Part shown: positions 36,201-50,460 of the stretch, one piece after another
Layout of the letters: each line of letters begins with the position of its first letter
How positions within the stretch are numbered: position 1 is the stretch's first letter
Origin: Sanderia malayensis
Lineage: Eukaryota > Cnidaria > Scyphozoa > Semaeostomeae > Pelagiidae
Direction: 5' to 3'
NCBI GenBank assembly: GCA_013076295.1
Contig: RQOL01000741.1
Coordinates: 1-64,000, forward strand
DNA length: 64,000 nucleotides
Notes under the pieces: generated by a model
Database searches by the model: none
What the model was told of the DNA's origin: nothing
What the model saw: the letters and a program-made list of their open reading frames with translations, nothing else
Made by a program: the position numbers and the translations under genes

Positions 36201-39200
36201 TAACACTCATTCCCACAATTTACACCAATGAAAATTACCTTTTATTTCCGCAACTTACACTAATCAAAATTAACATTTATTCCCACATTTTGCGCATGAT
36301 TCCACGTCAATTCAGCGAAAACAAATTGTTGTGCATTTTTAGTTACTTTTTTTCAGTAATATTAACATTCATTCCTACAATTTACACTAATAAAAGATAA
36401 CACTCATTCCCACAATTTACACTAACAAAAATTTACTTTTCTTCCCGCAACCTACACAAATCAAAATGAAGATTCATTGCCACAATTTGCGCATGATTCC
36501 ACGTCAATTCAGCGAAAACACATTGTTATGCACTTTTAGTTACATCTTTCAGTAATATTAACACTCATTGCCACAATTTACACTAATAAAAGATAACACT
36601 CATTCCCACAATTTACACCAATGAAAATTAATTCTCATCCCCGCAACTTACAGTGATAAAAATTAACATTCATTCCCACAATTTGCGCATGGTTCCACGT
36701 CAATTCAGCGGAAACAAATTGTTGTGCACTTTTAGTTACTTTTTTTCAGTAATATTAACATCCATTCCTACAATTTACACTAATAAAAGATAACACTCAT
36801 TCCCACAATTTACACCAAAAAAATTAACTTTTATTCCTGAAACTCACACAAATCAAAATTAAGATTCATTCCCACAATTGGCGCATGATTCCACGTCAAT
36901 TCTGCGAAAAAAATTTGTTATACACTTTTAGTTACTTTTTTCAGTAATATTAAATACACAAATCAAAATGAAGATTCATTGCCACAATTTGCGCATGATT
37001 CCACGTCAATTCAGCGAAAGCAAATTGTTATGCACCTTTAGTTACTTTTTCAGTCATATTAACATTCATTCCCACATTTTACACAAATAAAAGATAACAC
37101 TCATTCTCACAATTTACACCAATAAAAATTTAACATTTACTCCCGCAACTGACACTAATCAAAATTAACTTTTCTTCCCATAATTTGCGCATGATCCGAC
37201 GTCAATTCAGCGAAAAGAAATTGTTATACACTTTTAGTTACTTTTTTCAGTAATATTAACCTTGATTCCCACAATTTACACTAATAAAAGATAACACTCA
37301 TTCCCACAATTTACACCAAAAAAAATTAATTTTTATTCCGCAACTTACACTAATCGAAATTAACATTCATTCCCACAAATTGCGCATGGTTCCACGTCGA
37401 TTCAGCGAAAGCAAATTGTTATACACTTTTAGTTACTTTTTTCAGTAATATTAATATTGATTCCCACAATTTACACTAATAAAAGATAACACTCATTCCC
37501 ACAATTTACACCAAAAAAATTAACTTTTATTCCCGAAACTCACACAAATCAAAATTAAGATTCATTCCCACAATTGGCGCATGATTCCACGTCAATTCTG
37601 CGAAAACAATTTGTTATGCACTTTTAGTTACTTTTTTCAGTAATATTAACATTCATTCCCACAATTTCCACGAATAAAAGATAACACTCATTCCCACAAT
37701 TTACAGTAATAAAAGATAACACTCATTCCCACAATTTACACCAAAAAAAATTAACTTTTATTCCCGCAACTTACATTGATCAAAATTGACATTCATTCCC
37801 ACAATTTGCGCATGATACCACGTCAATTCAGCGAAAACACATTGGTATGCACTTTTAGTTACATCTTTCAGTAATATTAACACTCATTGCCAGAATTTAC
37901 ACTAATAAAAGATAACACTCATTCCCACAATTTACACCAATGAAAATTAATTCTCATCCCCGCAACTTACACTGATAAAAATTAACATTCATTCCCACAA
38001 TTTGCGCATGGTTTCACGTCAATTCAGCGAAATCAAATTGTTGTGCACTTTTAGTTACTTTTTTCAGTAATATTAACATTCATTCCTACAATTTACACTA
38101 ATAAAAGATAACACTCATTCCCACAATTTACACCAATAAAAATTCAACATTTATTCCCGCAACTTACACTAATCAAAATTAACATTCATTCCCACAATTT
38201 GCGCATGATTCCACGTCAATTCAGCGAAAGCAAACTGTTATGCACCTTTAGTCACTTTTTCAGTCATATTAACATTCATTCCCACAATTTACACTAATAA
38301 AAGATAACACTCATTCTCACAATTTACACCAATAAAAATTTAACATTTACTCCCGCAACTGACACTAATCAAAATTAACTTTTCTTCCCACAATTTGCGC
38401 ATGATCCGACGTCAATTCAGCGAAAAGAAATTGTTATACACTTTTAGTTACTTTTTTCAGTAATATTAACCTTGATTCCCACAATTTACACTAATAAAAG
38501 ATAACACTCATTCCCACAATTTACACCAAAAAAAATTAACTTTTATTCCCGCAACTTACACTAATCGAAATTAACATTCATTCCCACAAATTGCGCATGG
38601 TTCCACGTCGATTCAGCGAAAGCAAATTGTTATACACTTTTAGTTACTTTTTTCAGTAATATTAATATTGATTCCTAAAATTTACACTAATAAAAGATAA
38701 CACTCATTCCCACAATTTACACCAAAAAAATTAACTTTTATTCCCGAAACTCACACAAATCAAAATTAAGATTCATTCCAACAATTGGCGCATGATTCCA
38801 CGTCAATTCTGCGAAAACAATTTGTTATACACTTTCAGTTACTTTTTTCAGTAATATTAACATTCATTCCCACAATTTCCACGAATAAAAGATAACACTC
38901 AGTCCCACAATTTACACCAACAAAAATTTACTTTTCTTCCCGTAACCTACACAAATCAAAATGAAGATTCATTGCCACAATTTGCGCATGATTCCACGTC
39001 AATTCAGCGAAAGCAAATTGTTATGCACCTTTAGTTACTTTTTCAGTCATATTAGCATTCATTCCCACAATTTACACTAATAAAAGATAACACTCATTCT
39101 CACAATTTACACCAATTATAATTTAACATTTACTCCCGCAACTGACACTAATGAAAATTAACTTTTCTTCCCACAATTCGCGCATGATCCGACGTCAATT

Positions 39201-40317
39201 CAGCAAAAAGAAATTGTTATACACTTTTAGTTACTTTTTCAGTAATATTAACCTTGATTCCCACAATTTACACTAATAAAAGATAACACTCATTCCCACA
39301 ATTTACACCAAAAAAATTAACTTTTTATCCCGCAACTTACACTAATCGAAATTAACATTCATTCCTACAAATTGCGCATGGTTCCACGTCGATTCAGCGA
39401 AAGCAAATTGTTATACACTTTTAGTTACTTTTTTCAGTAATATTAACATTCATTCCCACAATTTCCACGAATAAAAGATAACACTCATTCCCACAATTTA
39501 CAGTAATAAAAGATAACACTCATTCCCACAATTTACACCAAAAAAAATTAACTTTTATTCCCGCAACTTACATTAATCAAAATTGACATTCATTCCCACA
39601 ATTTGCGCATGATTCCGCTTCAATTCAGCGAAAGCAAATTGTTATGCACCTTTAGTTACCTTTTTCATTCATATTAACATTCATTCCCACAATTTACACT
39701 AATAAAAGATAACACTCATTCCCACAATTTACACCAATGAAAATTACCTTTTATTTCCGCAACTTACACTAATCAAAATTAACATTTATTCCCACATTTT
39801 GCGCATGATTCCACGTCAATTCAGCGAAAACAAATTGTTGTGCATTTTTAGTTACTTTTTTTCAGTAATATTAACATTCATTCCTACAATTTACACTAAT
39901 AAAAGATAACACTCATTCCCACAATTTACACTAACAAAAATTTACTTTTCTTCCCGCAACCTACACAAATCAAAATGAAGATTCATTGCCACAATTTGCG
40001 CATGATTCCACGTCAATTCAGCGAAAACACATTGTTATGCACTTTTAGTTACATCTTTCAGTAATATTAACACTCATTGCCACAATTTACACTAATAAAA
40101 GATAACACTCATTCCCACAATTTACACCAATGAAAATTAATTCTCATCCCCGCAACTTACAGTGATAAAAATTAACATTCATTCCCACAATTTGCGCATG
40201 GTTCCACGTCAATTCAGCGGAAACAAATTGTTGTGCACTTTTAGTTACTTTTTTTCAGTAATATTAACATCCATTCCTACAATTTACACTAATAAAAGAT
40301 AACACTCATTCCCACAA
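33300..40317 (+). repeat. ~3.51-kb tandem duplication of satellite
   Basis: 33300-36808 and 36809-40317 are near-identical. A rare truncated-monomer junction (AATATTAAATACACAAATC) occurs at 33437 and 36946, and AATTCGCGCATG occurs at 35670 and 39180, with offsets of 3509-3510 bp. Only a few single-base or one-base indel differences are seen (for example A-run length near 33810/37318, T-run near 35735/39235), implying a very recent event. Confidence 0.9.
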
Positions 40318-43300
40318 TTTACACCAATAAAAATTTAACATTTATTCCCGCAACTTACACTAATCAAAATTGACATTCATTCCCACAATTTGCGCATGAT
40401 TCCACGTCAATTCAGCGAAAGCAAATTGTTATGCACCTTTAGTTACTTTTTCAGTCATATTAACATTCATTCCACAATTTACACTAATAAAAGATAACAC
40501 TCATTCTCACAATTTACACCAATAAAAATTTAACATTTACTCCCGCAACTGACACTAATCAAAATTAACTTTTCTTCACACAATTTGCGCATGATCCGAC
40601 GTCAATTCAGCGAAAAGAAATTGTTATACACTTTTAGTTACTTTTTTCAGTAATATTAACCTGATTCCCACAATTTACACTAATAAAGGATAACACTCAT
40701 TCCCACAATTTACACCAAAAAAAATTAACTTTTATTCCCGCAACTTACACTAATTGAAATTAACATTCATTCCCACAAATTGCGCATGGTTCCACGTCGA
40801 TTCAGCGCAAGCAAATTGTTATACACTTTTAGTTACTTTTTTCAGTAATATTAATATTGATTCCCACAATTTACACTAATAAAAGATAACACTCATTCCC
40901 ATAATTTACACCAAAAAAATTAACTTTTATTCCCGAAACTCACACAAATCAAAATTAAGATTCATTCCCACAATTGGCGCATGATTCCACGTCAATTCTG
41001 CGAAAACAATTTGTTATACACTTTTAGTTACTTTTTTCAGTAATATTAACATTCATTCCCACAATTTCCACGAATAAAAGATAACACTCATTCCCACAAT
41101 TTCGAAGAATAAAAGATAACACTCAGTCCCACAATTTACACCAACAAAAATTAACTTTTATTCCCGCAACCTACACAAATCAAAATGAAGATTCATTGCC
41201 ACAATTTGCGCATGATTCCGCTTCAATTGAGCGAAAGCAAATTGTTATGCACCTTTAGTTACCTTTTTCATTCATATTAACATTAATTCCCACAATTTAC
41301 ACTAATAATAGATAACACTCATTCCCACAATTTACACCAATGAAAATTACCTTTTAGTTCCGCAACTTACACTAATCAAAATTAACATTTATTCCCACAT
41401 TTTGCGCTCGATTCCACGTCAATTCAGCGAAAACAAATTGTTGTGCATTTTTAGTTACTTTTTTTCAGTAATATTAACATTCATTCCTACAATTTACACT
41501 AATAAAAGATAACACTCATTCCCACAATTTACACTAACAAAAATTTACTTTTCTTCCCGCAACCTACACAAATCAAAATGAAGATTCATTGCCACAATTT
41601 GCGCATGATTCCACGTCAATTCAGCGAAAACAAATTGTTGTGCATTTTTAGTTACTTTTTTTCAGTAATATTAACATTCATTCCTACAATTTACACTAAT
41701 AAAAGATAACACTCATTCTCACAATTTACACCAATAAAAATTTAACATTTACTCCCGCAACTCACACTAATCAAAATAAACTTTTCTTCCCAAAATTTGC
41801 GCATGATCCGACGTCAATTCAGCGAAAAGAAATTGTTATACACTTTTAGTTACTTTTTCAGTAATATTAACCTTGTTTCCAACAATTTACACTAATAAAA
41901 GATAACACTCATTCCCACAATTTACACCAATGAAAATTACCTTTTATTTCCGCAACTTACACTAATCAAAATTAACATTTATTCCCACATTTTGCGCATG
42001 ATTCCACGTCAATTCAGCGAAAACAGATTTTTGTGCATTTTTAGTTACTTTTTTTCAGTAATATTAACATTCATTCCTACAATTTACACTAATAAAAGAT
42101 AACACTCATTCCCACAATTTACACTAACAAAAATTTACTTTTCTTCCCGCAACCTACACAAATCAAAATGAAGATTCATTGCCACAATTTGCGCATGATT
42201 CCACGTCAATTCAGCGAAAACACATTGTTATGCACTTTTAGTTACATCTTTCAGTAATATTAACACTCATTGCCACAATTTACACTAATAAAAGATAACA
42301 CTCATTCCCACAATTTACACCAATGAAAATTAATTCTCATCCCCGCAACTTACAGTGATAAAAATTAACATTCATTCCCACAATTTGCGCATGGTTCCAC
42401 GTCAATTCAGCGGAAACAAATTGTTGTGCACTTTTAGTTACTTTTTTTCAGTAATATTAACATCCATTCCTACAATTTACACTAATAAAAGATAACACTC
42501 ATTCCCACAATTTACACCAATAAAAATTTAACATTTATTCCCGCAACTTACACTAATCAAAATTGACATTCATTCCCACAATTTGCGCATGATTCCACGT
42601 CAATTCAGCGAAAGCAAATTGTTATGCACCTTTAGTTACTTTTTCAGTCATATTAACATTCATTCCCACAATTTACACTAATAAAAGATAACACTCATTC
42701 TCACAATTTACACCAATAAAAATTTAACATTTACTCCCGCAACTGACACTAATCAAAATTAACTTTTCTTCACACAATTTGCGCATGATCCGACGTCAAT
42801 TCAGCGAAAAGAAATTGTTATACACTTTTAGTTACTTTTTTCAGTAATATTAACCTGATTCCCACAATTTACACTAATAAAGGATAACACTCATTCCCAC
42901 AATTTACACCAAAAAAAATTAACTTTTATTCCCGCAACTTACACTAATTGAAATTAACATTCATTCCCACAAATTGCGCATGGTTCCACGTCGATTCAGC
43001 GCAAGCAAATTGTTATACACTTTTAGTTACTTTTTTCAGTAATATTAATATTGATTCCCACAATTTACACTAATAAAAGATAACACTCATTCCCATAATT
43101 TACACCAAAAAAATTAACTTTTATTCCCGAAACTCACACAAATCAAAATTAAGATTCATTCCCACAATTGGCGCATGATTCCACGTCAATTCTGCGAAAA
43201 CAATTTGTTATACACTTTTAGTTACTTTTTTCAGTAATATTAACATTCATTCCCACAATTTCCACGAATAAAAGATAACACTCATTCCCACAATTTCGAA

Positions 43301-44390
43301 GAATAAAAGATAACACTCAGTCCCACAATTTACACCAACAAAAATTAACTTTTATTCCCGCAACCTACACAAATCAAAATGAAGATTCATTGCCACAATT
43401 TGCGCATGATTCCGCTTCAATTGAGCGAAAGCAAATTGTTATGCACCTTTAGTTACCTTTTTCATTCATATTAACATTAATTCCCACAATTTACACTAAT
43501 AATAGATAACACTCATTCCCACAATTTACACCAATGAAAATTACCTTTTAGTTCCGCAACTTACACTAATCAAAATTAACATTTATTCCCACATTTTGCG
43601 CTCGATTCCACGTCAATTCAGCGAAAACAAATTGTTGTGCATTTTTAGTTACTTTTTTTCAGTAATATTAACATTCATTCCTACAATTTACACTAATAAA
43701 AGATAACACTCATTCCCACAATTTACACTAACAAAAATTTACTTTTCTTCCCGCAACCTACACAAATCAAAATGAAGATTCATTGCCACAATTTGCGCAT
43801 GATTCCACGTCAATTCAGCGAAAACAAATTGTTGTGCATTTTTAGTTACTTTTTTTCAGTAATATTAACATTCATTCCTACAATTTACACTAATAAAAGA
43901 TAACACTCATTCTCACAATTTACACCAATAAAAATTTAACATTTACTCCCGCAACTCACACTAATCAAAATAAACTTTTCTTCCCAAAATTTGCGCATGA
44001 TCCGACGTCAATTCAGCGAAAAGAAATTGTTATACACTTTTAGTTACTTTTTTCAGTAATATTAACCTTGTTTCCAACAATTTACACTAATAAAAGATAA
44101 CACTCATTCCCACAATTTACACCAATGAAAATTACCTTTTATTTCCGCAACTTACACTAATCAAAATTAACATTTATTCCCACATTTTGCGCATGATTCC
44201 ACGTCAATTCAGCGAAAACAGATTTTTGTGCATTTTTAGTTACTTTTTTTCAGTAATATTAACATTCATTCCTACAATTTACACTAATAAAAGATAACAC
44301 TCATTCCCACAATTTACACTAACAAAAATTTACTTTTCTTCCCGCAACCTACACAAATCAAAATGAAGATTCATTGCCACAATTTGCGCA
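39890..44390 (+). repeat. ~2.19-kb tandem duplication of satellite
   Basis: The rare variants CTTCACACAATTTGCGC (boxes 40587 and 42781), AGCGCAAGCAAATTG, TTTCGAAGAATAAAAG and the mutated box GCGCTCG (41404 and 43598) all recur at an offset of 2194 bp. The left copy overlaps the end of the 3.51-kb duplication, so this event came from overlapping material. Confidence 0.85.
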
Positions 44391-47300
44391 TGATTCCACG
44401 TCAATTCAGCGAAAACAAATTGTTGTGCATTTTTAGTTACTTTTTTTCAGTAATATTAACATTCATTCCTACAATTTACACTAATAAAAGATAACACTCA
44501 TTCTCACAATTTACACCAATAAAAATTTAACATTTACTCCCGCAACTCACACTAATCAAAATAAACTTTTCTTCCCAAAATTTGCGCATGATCCGACGTC
44601 AATTCAGCGAAAAGAAATTGTTATACACTTTTAGTTACTTTTTTCAGTAATATTAACCTTGATTCCCACAATTTACACTAATAAAAGATAACACTCATTC
44701 CCACAATTTACACCAAAAAAAATTAACTTTTATTCCCGCAACTTACGCTAATCGAAATTAACATTTATTCCCACAAATTGCGCATGGTTCCACGTCGATT
44801 CAGCGAAAGCAAATTGTTATACACTTTTAGTTACTTTTTTCAGTAATATTAATATTGATTCCCACAATTTACACTAATAAAAGATAACACTCATTCCCAC
44901 AATTTACACCAAAAAAATTAATTTTTATTCCCGAAACTCACACAAATCAAAATTAAGATTCATTCCCACAATTGGCGCATGATTCCACGTCAATTCTGCG
45001 AAAACAATTCGTTATACACTTTTAGTTACTTTTTTCAGTAATATTAACATTCATTCCCACAATTTCCACGAATAAAAGATAACACTCATTCCCACAATTT
45101 ACACCAACAAAAATTTACTTTTCTTCCCGCAACCTACACAAATAAAAATGAAGATTCATTGCCACAATTTGCGCATGATTCCACGTCAATTCAGCGAAAG
45201 CAAATTGTTATGCACCTTTAGTTACTTTTTCAGTCATATTAACATTCATTCCCACAATTTACACTAATAAAAGATAACACTCATTCCCACAATTTGCACC
45301 AAAAAAATTAACTTTTATTCCCGAAACTCACACAAATCAAAATTAAGATTCATTCCCACAATTGGCGCATGATTCCACGTCAATTCTGCGAAAACAATGT
45401 GTTATACACTTTTAGTTACTTTTTTCAGTAATATTAACATTCATTCCCACAATTTCCACGAATAAAACATAACACTCATTCCCAAAATTTACAGTAATAA
45501 AAGATAACACTCATTCCCACAATTGACACCAAAAAAATTAACTTTTATTCCCGCAACTTACATTAATCAAAATTGACATTCATTCCCACAATTTGCGCAT
45601 GATTCCGCTTCAATTCAGCGAAAGCAAATTGTTATGCACCTTTAGTTACCTTTTTCATTCATATTAACATTCATTCCCACAATTTACACTAATAAAAGAT
45701 AACACTCATTCCCACAATTTACACCAATGAAAATTACCTTTTATTTCCGCAACTTACACTAATCAAAATTAACATTTATTCCCACATTTTGCGCATGATT
45801 CCACGTCAATTCAGCGAAAACAAATTGTTGTGCATTTTTAGTTACTTTTTTTCAGTAATATTAATATTGATTCCCACAATTTACACTAATAAAAGATAAC
45901 ACTCATTCCCACAATTTACACCAAAAAAATTAACTTTTCTTCCCGAAACTCACACAAATCAAAATTAAGATTCATTCCAACAATTTGCGCATGATTCCAC
46001 GTCAATTCTGCGAAAACAATTTGTTATACACTTTTAGTTACTTTTTTCAGTAATATTAACATTCATTCCCACAATTTCCACGAATAAAAGATAACACTCA
46101 TTCCCACAATTTACACCAACAAAAATTTACTTTTCTTCCCGCAACCTACACAAATCAAAATGAAGATTCATTGCCACAATTTGCGCATGATTCCACGTCA
46201 ATTCAGCGAAAGCAAAGTGTTATGCACCTTTAGTTACTTTTTCAGTCATATTAACATTCATTCCCACAATTTACACTAATAAAAGATAACACTCATTCTC
46301 ACAATTTACACAAATAAAAATTTAACATTTACTCCCGCAACTAACACTAATCAAAATTAACTTTTCTTCCCACAATTTGCGCATGATCCGACGTCAATTC
46401 AGCGAAAAGAAATTGTTATACACTTTTAGTTACTTTTTTCAGTAATATTAACCTTGATTCCCACAATTTACACTAATAAAAGATAACACTCATTCCCACA
46501 ATTTACACCAAAAAAAATTAACTTTTATTCCCGCAACTTACACTAATCGAAATTAACATTCATTCCCACAAATTGCGCATGGTTCCACGTCGATTCAGCG
46601 AAAGCAAATTGTTATACACTTTTAGTTACTTTTTTCAGTAATATTAATATTGATTCCCACAATTTACGCTAATAAAAGATAACACTCATTCCCACAATTT
46701 ACACCAATAAAAATTTAACATTTACTCCCGCAACTGACACTAATCAAAATTAATTTCTCTTCCCACAATTTGCGCATGATCCGACGTCAATTCAGCGAAA
46801 AGAAATTGTTATACACTTTTAGTTACTTTTTGCAGTAATATTAACCTTGATTCCCACAATTTACACTAATAAAAAATAACACTCATTCCCACAATTTACA
46901 CCAATGAAAATTACCTTTTATTTCCGCAACTTACACTAATCAAAATTAACATTTATTCCCACATTTTGCGCATGATTCCACGTCAATTCAGCGAAAACAA
47001 ATTGTTGTGCATTTTTAGTTACTTTTTTTCAGTAATATTAACATTCATTCCCACAATTTACACTAATAAAAGATAACACTCATTCCCACAATTTACACTA
47101 ACAAAAATTTACTTTTCTTCTCGCAACCTACACAAATCAAAATGAAGATTCATTGCCACAATTTGCGCATGATTCCACGTCAATTCAGCGAAAACACATT
47201 GTTATGCACTTTTAGTTACATCTTTCAGTAATATTAACACTCATTCCCACAATTTACACTAATAAAAGATAACACTCATTCCCACAATTTACACCAATGA

Positions 47301-48449
47301 AAATTAATTCTCATCCCCGCAACTTACACTGATAAAAATTAACATTTATTCCCACATTTTGCGCATGATTCCACGTCAATTCAGCGAAAACAAATTGTTG
47401 TGCATTTTTAGTTACTTTTTTTCAGTAATATTAATATTGATTCCCACAATTTACACTAATAAAAGATAACACTCATTCCCACAATTTACACCAAAAAAAT
47501 TAACTTTTCTTCCCGAAACTCACACAAATCAAAATTAAGATTCATTCCCACAATTTGCGCATGATTCCACGTCAATTCTGCGAAAACAATTTGTTATACA
47601 CATTTAGTTACTTTTTTCAGTAATATTAACATTCATTCCCACAATTTCCACGAATAAAAGATAACACTCATTCCCACAATTTACACCAACAAAAATTTAC
47701 TTTTCTTCCCGCAACCTACACAAATCAAAATGAAGATTCATTGCCACAATTTGCGCATGATTCCACGTCAATTCAGCGAAAGCAAATTGTTATGCACCTT
47801 TAGTTACTTTTTCAGTCATATTAACATTCATTCCCACAATTTACACTAATAAAAGATAACACTCATTCTCACAATTTACACCAATAAAAATTTAACATTT
47901 ACTCCCGCAACTGACACTAATCAAAATTAATTTTTCTTCCCACAATTTGCGCATGATCCGACGTCAATTCAGCGAAAAGAAATTGTTATACACTTTTAGT
48001 TACTTTTTTCAGTAATATTAACCTTGATTCCCACAATTTACACTAATAAAAGATAACACTCATTCCCACAATTTACACCAAAAAAAATTAACTTTTATTC
48101 CCGCAACTTACACTAATCGAAATTAACATTCATTCCCACAAATTGCGCATGGTTCCACGTCGATTCAGCGAAAGCAAATTGTTATACACTTTTAGTTACT
48201 TTTTTCAGTAATATTAATATTGATTCCCACAATTTACGCTAATAAAAGATAACACTCATTCCCACAATTTACACCAAAAAAATTAACTTTTATTCCCGAA
48301 ACTCACACAAATCAAAATTAAGATTCATTCCCACAATTGGCGCATGATTCCACGTCAATTCTGCGAAAACAATTTGTTATACACGTTTAGTTACTTTTTC
48401 CATTCATATTAACATTCATTCCCACAATTTCCACGAATAAAAGATAACA

Positions 48450-50460
48450 CTCATTCCCACAATTTACACTAATAAAAACTAACTTTCACTCCCACAATTA
48501 ACACCAATAAAAATTGACTTTTATTCCCACAACTTACACTAATCAAAATTAACATTCATTCCCCCAATTTGCGCATGATTCCGCGTCAATTCAGCGAAAG
48601 CAAATTATTATGCGCCTTTAGTTACCTTTTCCATTCATATTAACATTCATTCCCACAATTTCCACGACTAAAAGATAACACTCATTCCCACAATTTACAG
48701 TAATAAAAGATAACATTCATTCCCACAATTTACACTAATAAAAGATAACACTCATTCCCACAATTTACACCAAAAAAAATTAACTTTTATTCCCGCAACT
48801 TACATTAATCAAAATTAAGATTCATTCCCACAATTGGCGCATGATTCCACGTCAATTCAGCGAAAACAAATTGTTATACACTTTTAGTTACTTTTTTCAG
48901 TAATATTAACATTCATCCCCACAATTTACACTAATAAAAGATAACACTCATTCCCACAATTTACACCAATAAAAGTTAACTTTTATTCCCGAAACTTACA
49001 CTAATCAAAATTAACATTAATTCCCACAATTTGCGCATGATTCCACATCAATTCAGCGAAAACAAACTGTTGTTCACTTTTAGTTACTTTTTTTCGGTAA
49101 TATTAACATTCATTTCCACAATTTCCACGAATAAAAGATAACACTCATTCCAACAATTTACACTAATAAAAACTAACTTTCACTCCTACAATTTACACCA
49201 ATAAAAATTAACTTTTATTACCGCAACTTACATCAATCAAAATTAGGATTCGTTCCCACATTTTGCCCATGATTCCACGTCATTTCAGGGAAAACAAATT
49301 GTTATACACTTTTAGTTACTTTTTTCAGTAATATTAACATTCATTCCCACAATTTCCACGAATAAAAGATAACACTCATTCCCACAATTTACATTAATAA
49401 AAACTAAATTTCAGTCCCACAATTAACACCAATAAAAAATGACTTTTATTCCCACAACTTACACTAATCAAAATTAACATTCATTCCCACAATTTGCGCA
49501 TGATTCCACGTCAATTCAGCAAATGCCAATTGTTATACACTTTTAGTTACTTTTTTCAGTAATATTAAAATTCACTCCCACAATTCACACTAATAAAAGA
49601 TAACACGCATTACCACAACTTACACCAATACAAATTAACTTTTGTTCCCGCCACTGACACTAACCAAAATTAACATTCATTCCCACAATTTGCGCATGAT
49701 TCCACGTCAATTCAGCAAAAACAAATTGCTATACATATTTAGTTACTTTTTTCAGTAATATTAACATTCATTCCCACAATTTCCACGAATAAAGGATAAC
49801 ACTCATTCCCACAATTTACACTAATAAAAACTAACTTTCACTCCCACAATTAACACCAATAAAAATTGACCTTTATTCCCACAACTTACAGTAATCAAAA
49901 TTAACATTCATTCCCACAATTTGCGCATGATTCCACGTCAGTTCAGCGAAAACAAATTGTTATGCACTTTTAGTTACTTTTTCAGTAATATTAACTTTAA
50001 TTACCACAATTTACACTAATAAAAGAAAACACTCATTCCCTCAATTTACACCAATAGAAATTACCTTTTTTCCCGCAACTTACACTAATCGAAATTAACA
50101 TTCATTCCCACAATTTGCGTATGGTTCCACGTCAATTCAGCGAAAGCAAATTGTTATACACTTTTAGTTACTTTTTTCAGGATTATTAATATTGATTCCC
50201 ACAATTTACACTAATAAAAGATAACACTCATTCCCACAATTTACACCAAAAAAATTAACTTCTGTTCCCGCAACTCACACAAATCAAAATTAAGATTCAT
50301 TCCCACAATTGGCGCATGATTCCACGTCAATTCTGCGAAAACAATTTGTTATACACTTTTAATTACTTTTTTCAGTAATATTAACATTCATTCCCACAAT
50401 TTCCACGAATAAAAGATAACACTCATTCCCACAATTTACACCAATAAAAATTTAACATTT
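48450..50460 (+). repeat. Diverged satellite segment
   Basis: Monomers here carry many private changes (for example ACTAACTTTCACTCCCAC, CACGCATTACCAC, TTTTGCCCATG and TTCAGGGAAAAC) and are less similar to one another than those on either side. They look like an older, less homogenised part of the array. Related monomers reappear near 59630-60060 and 62210-62640. Confidence 0.65.
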
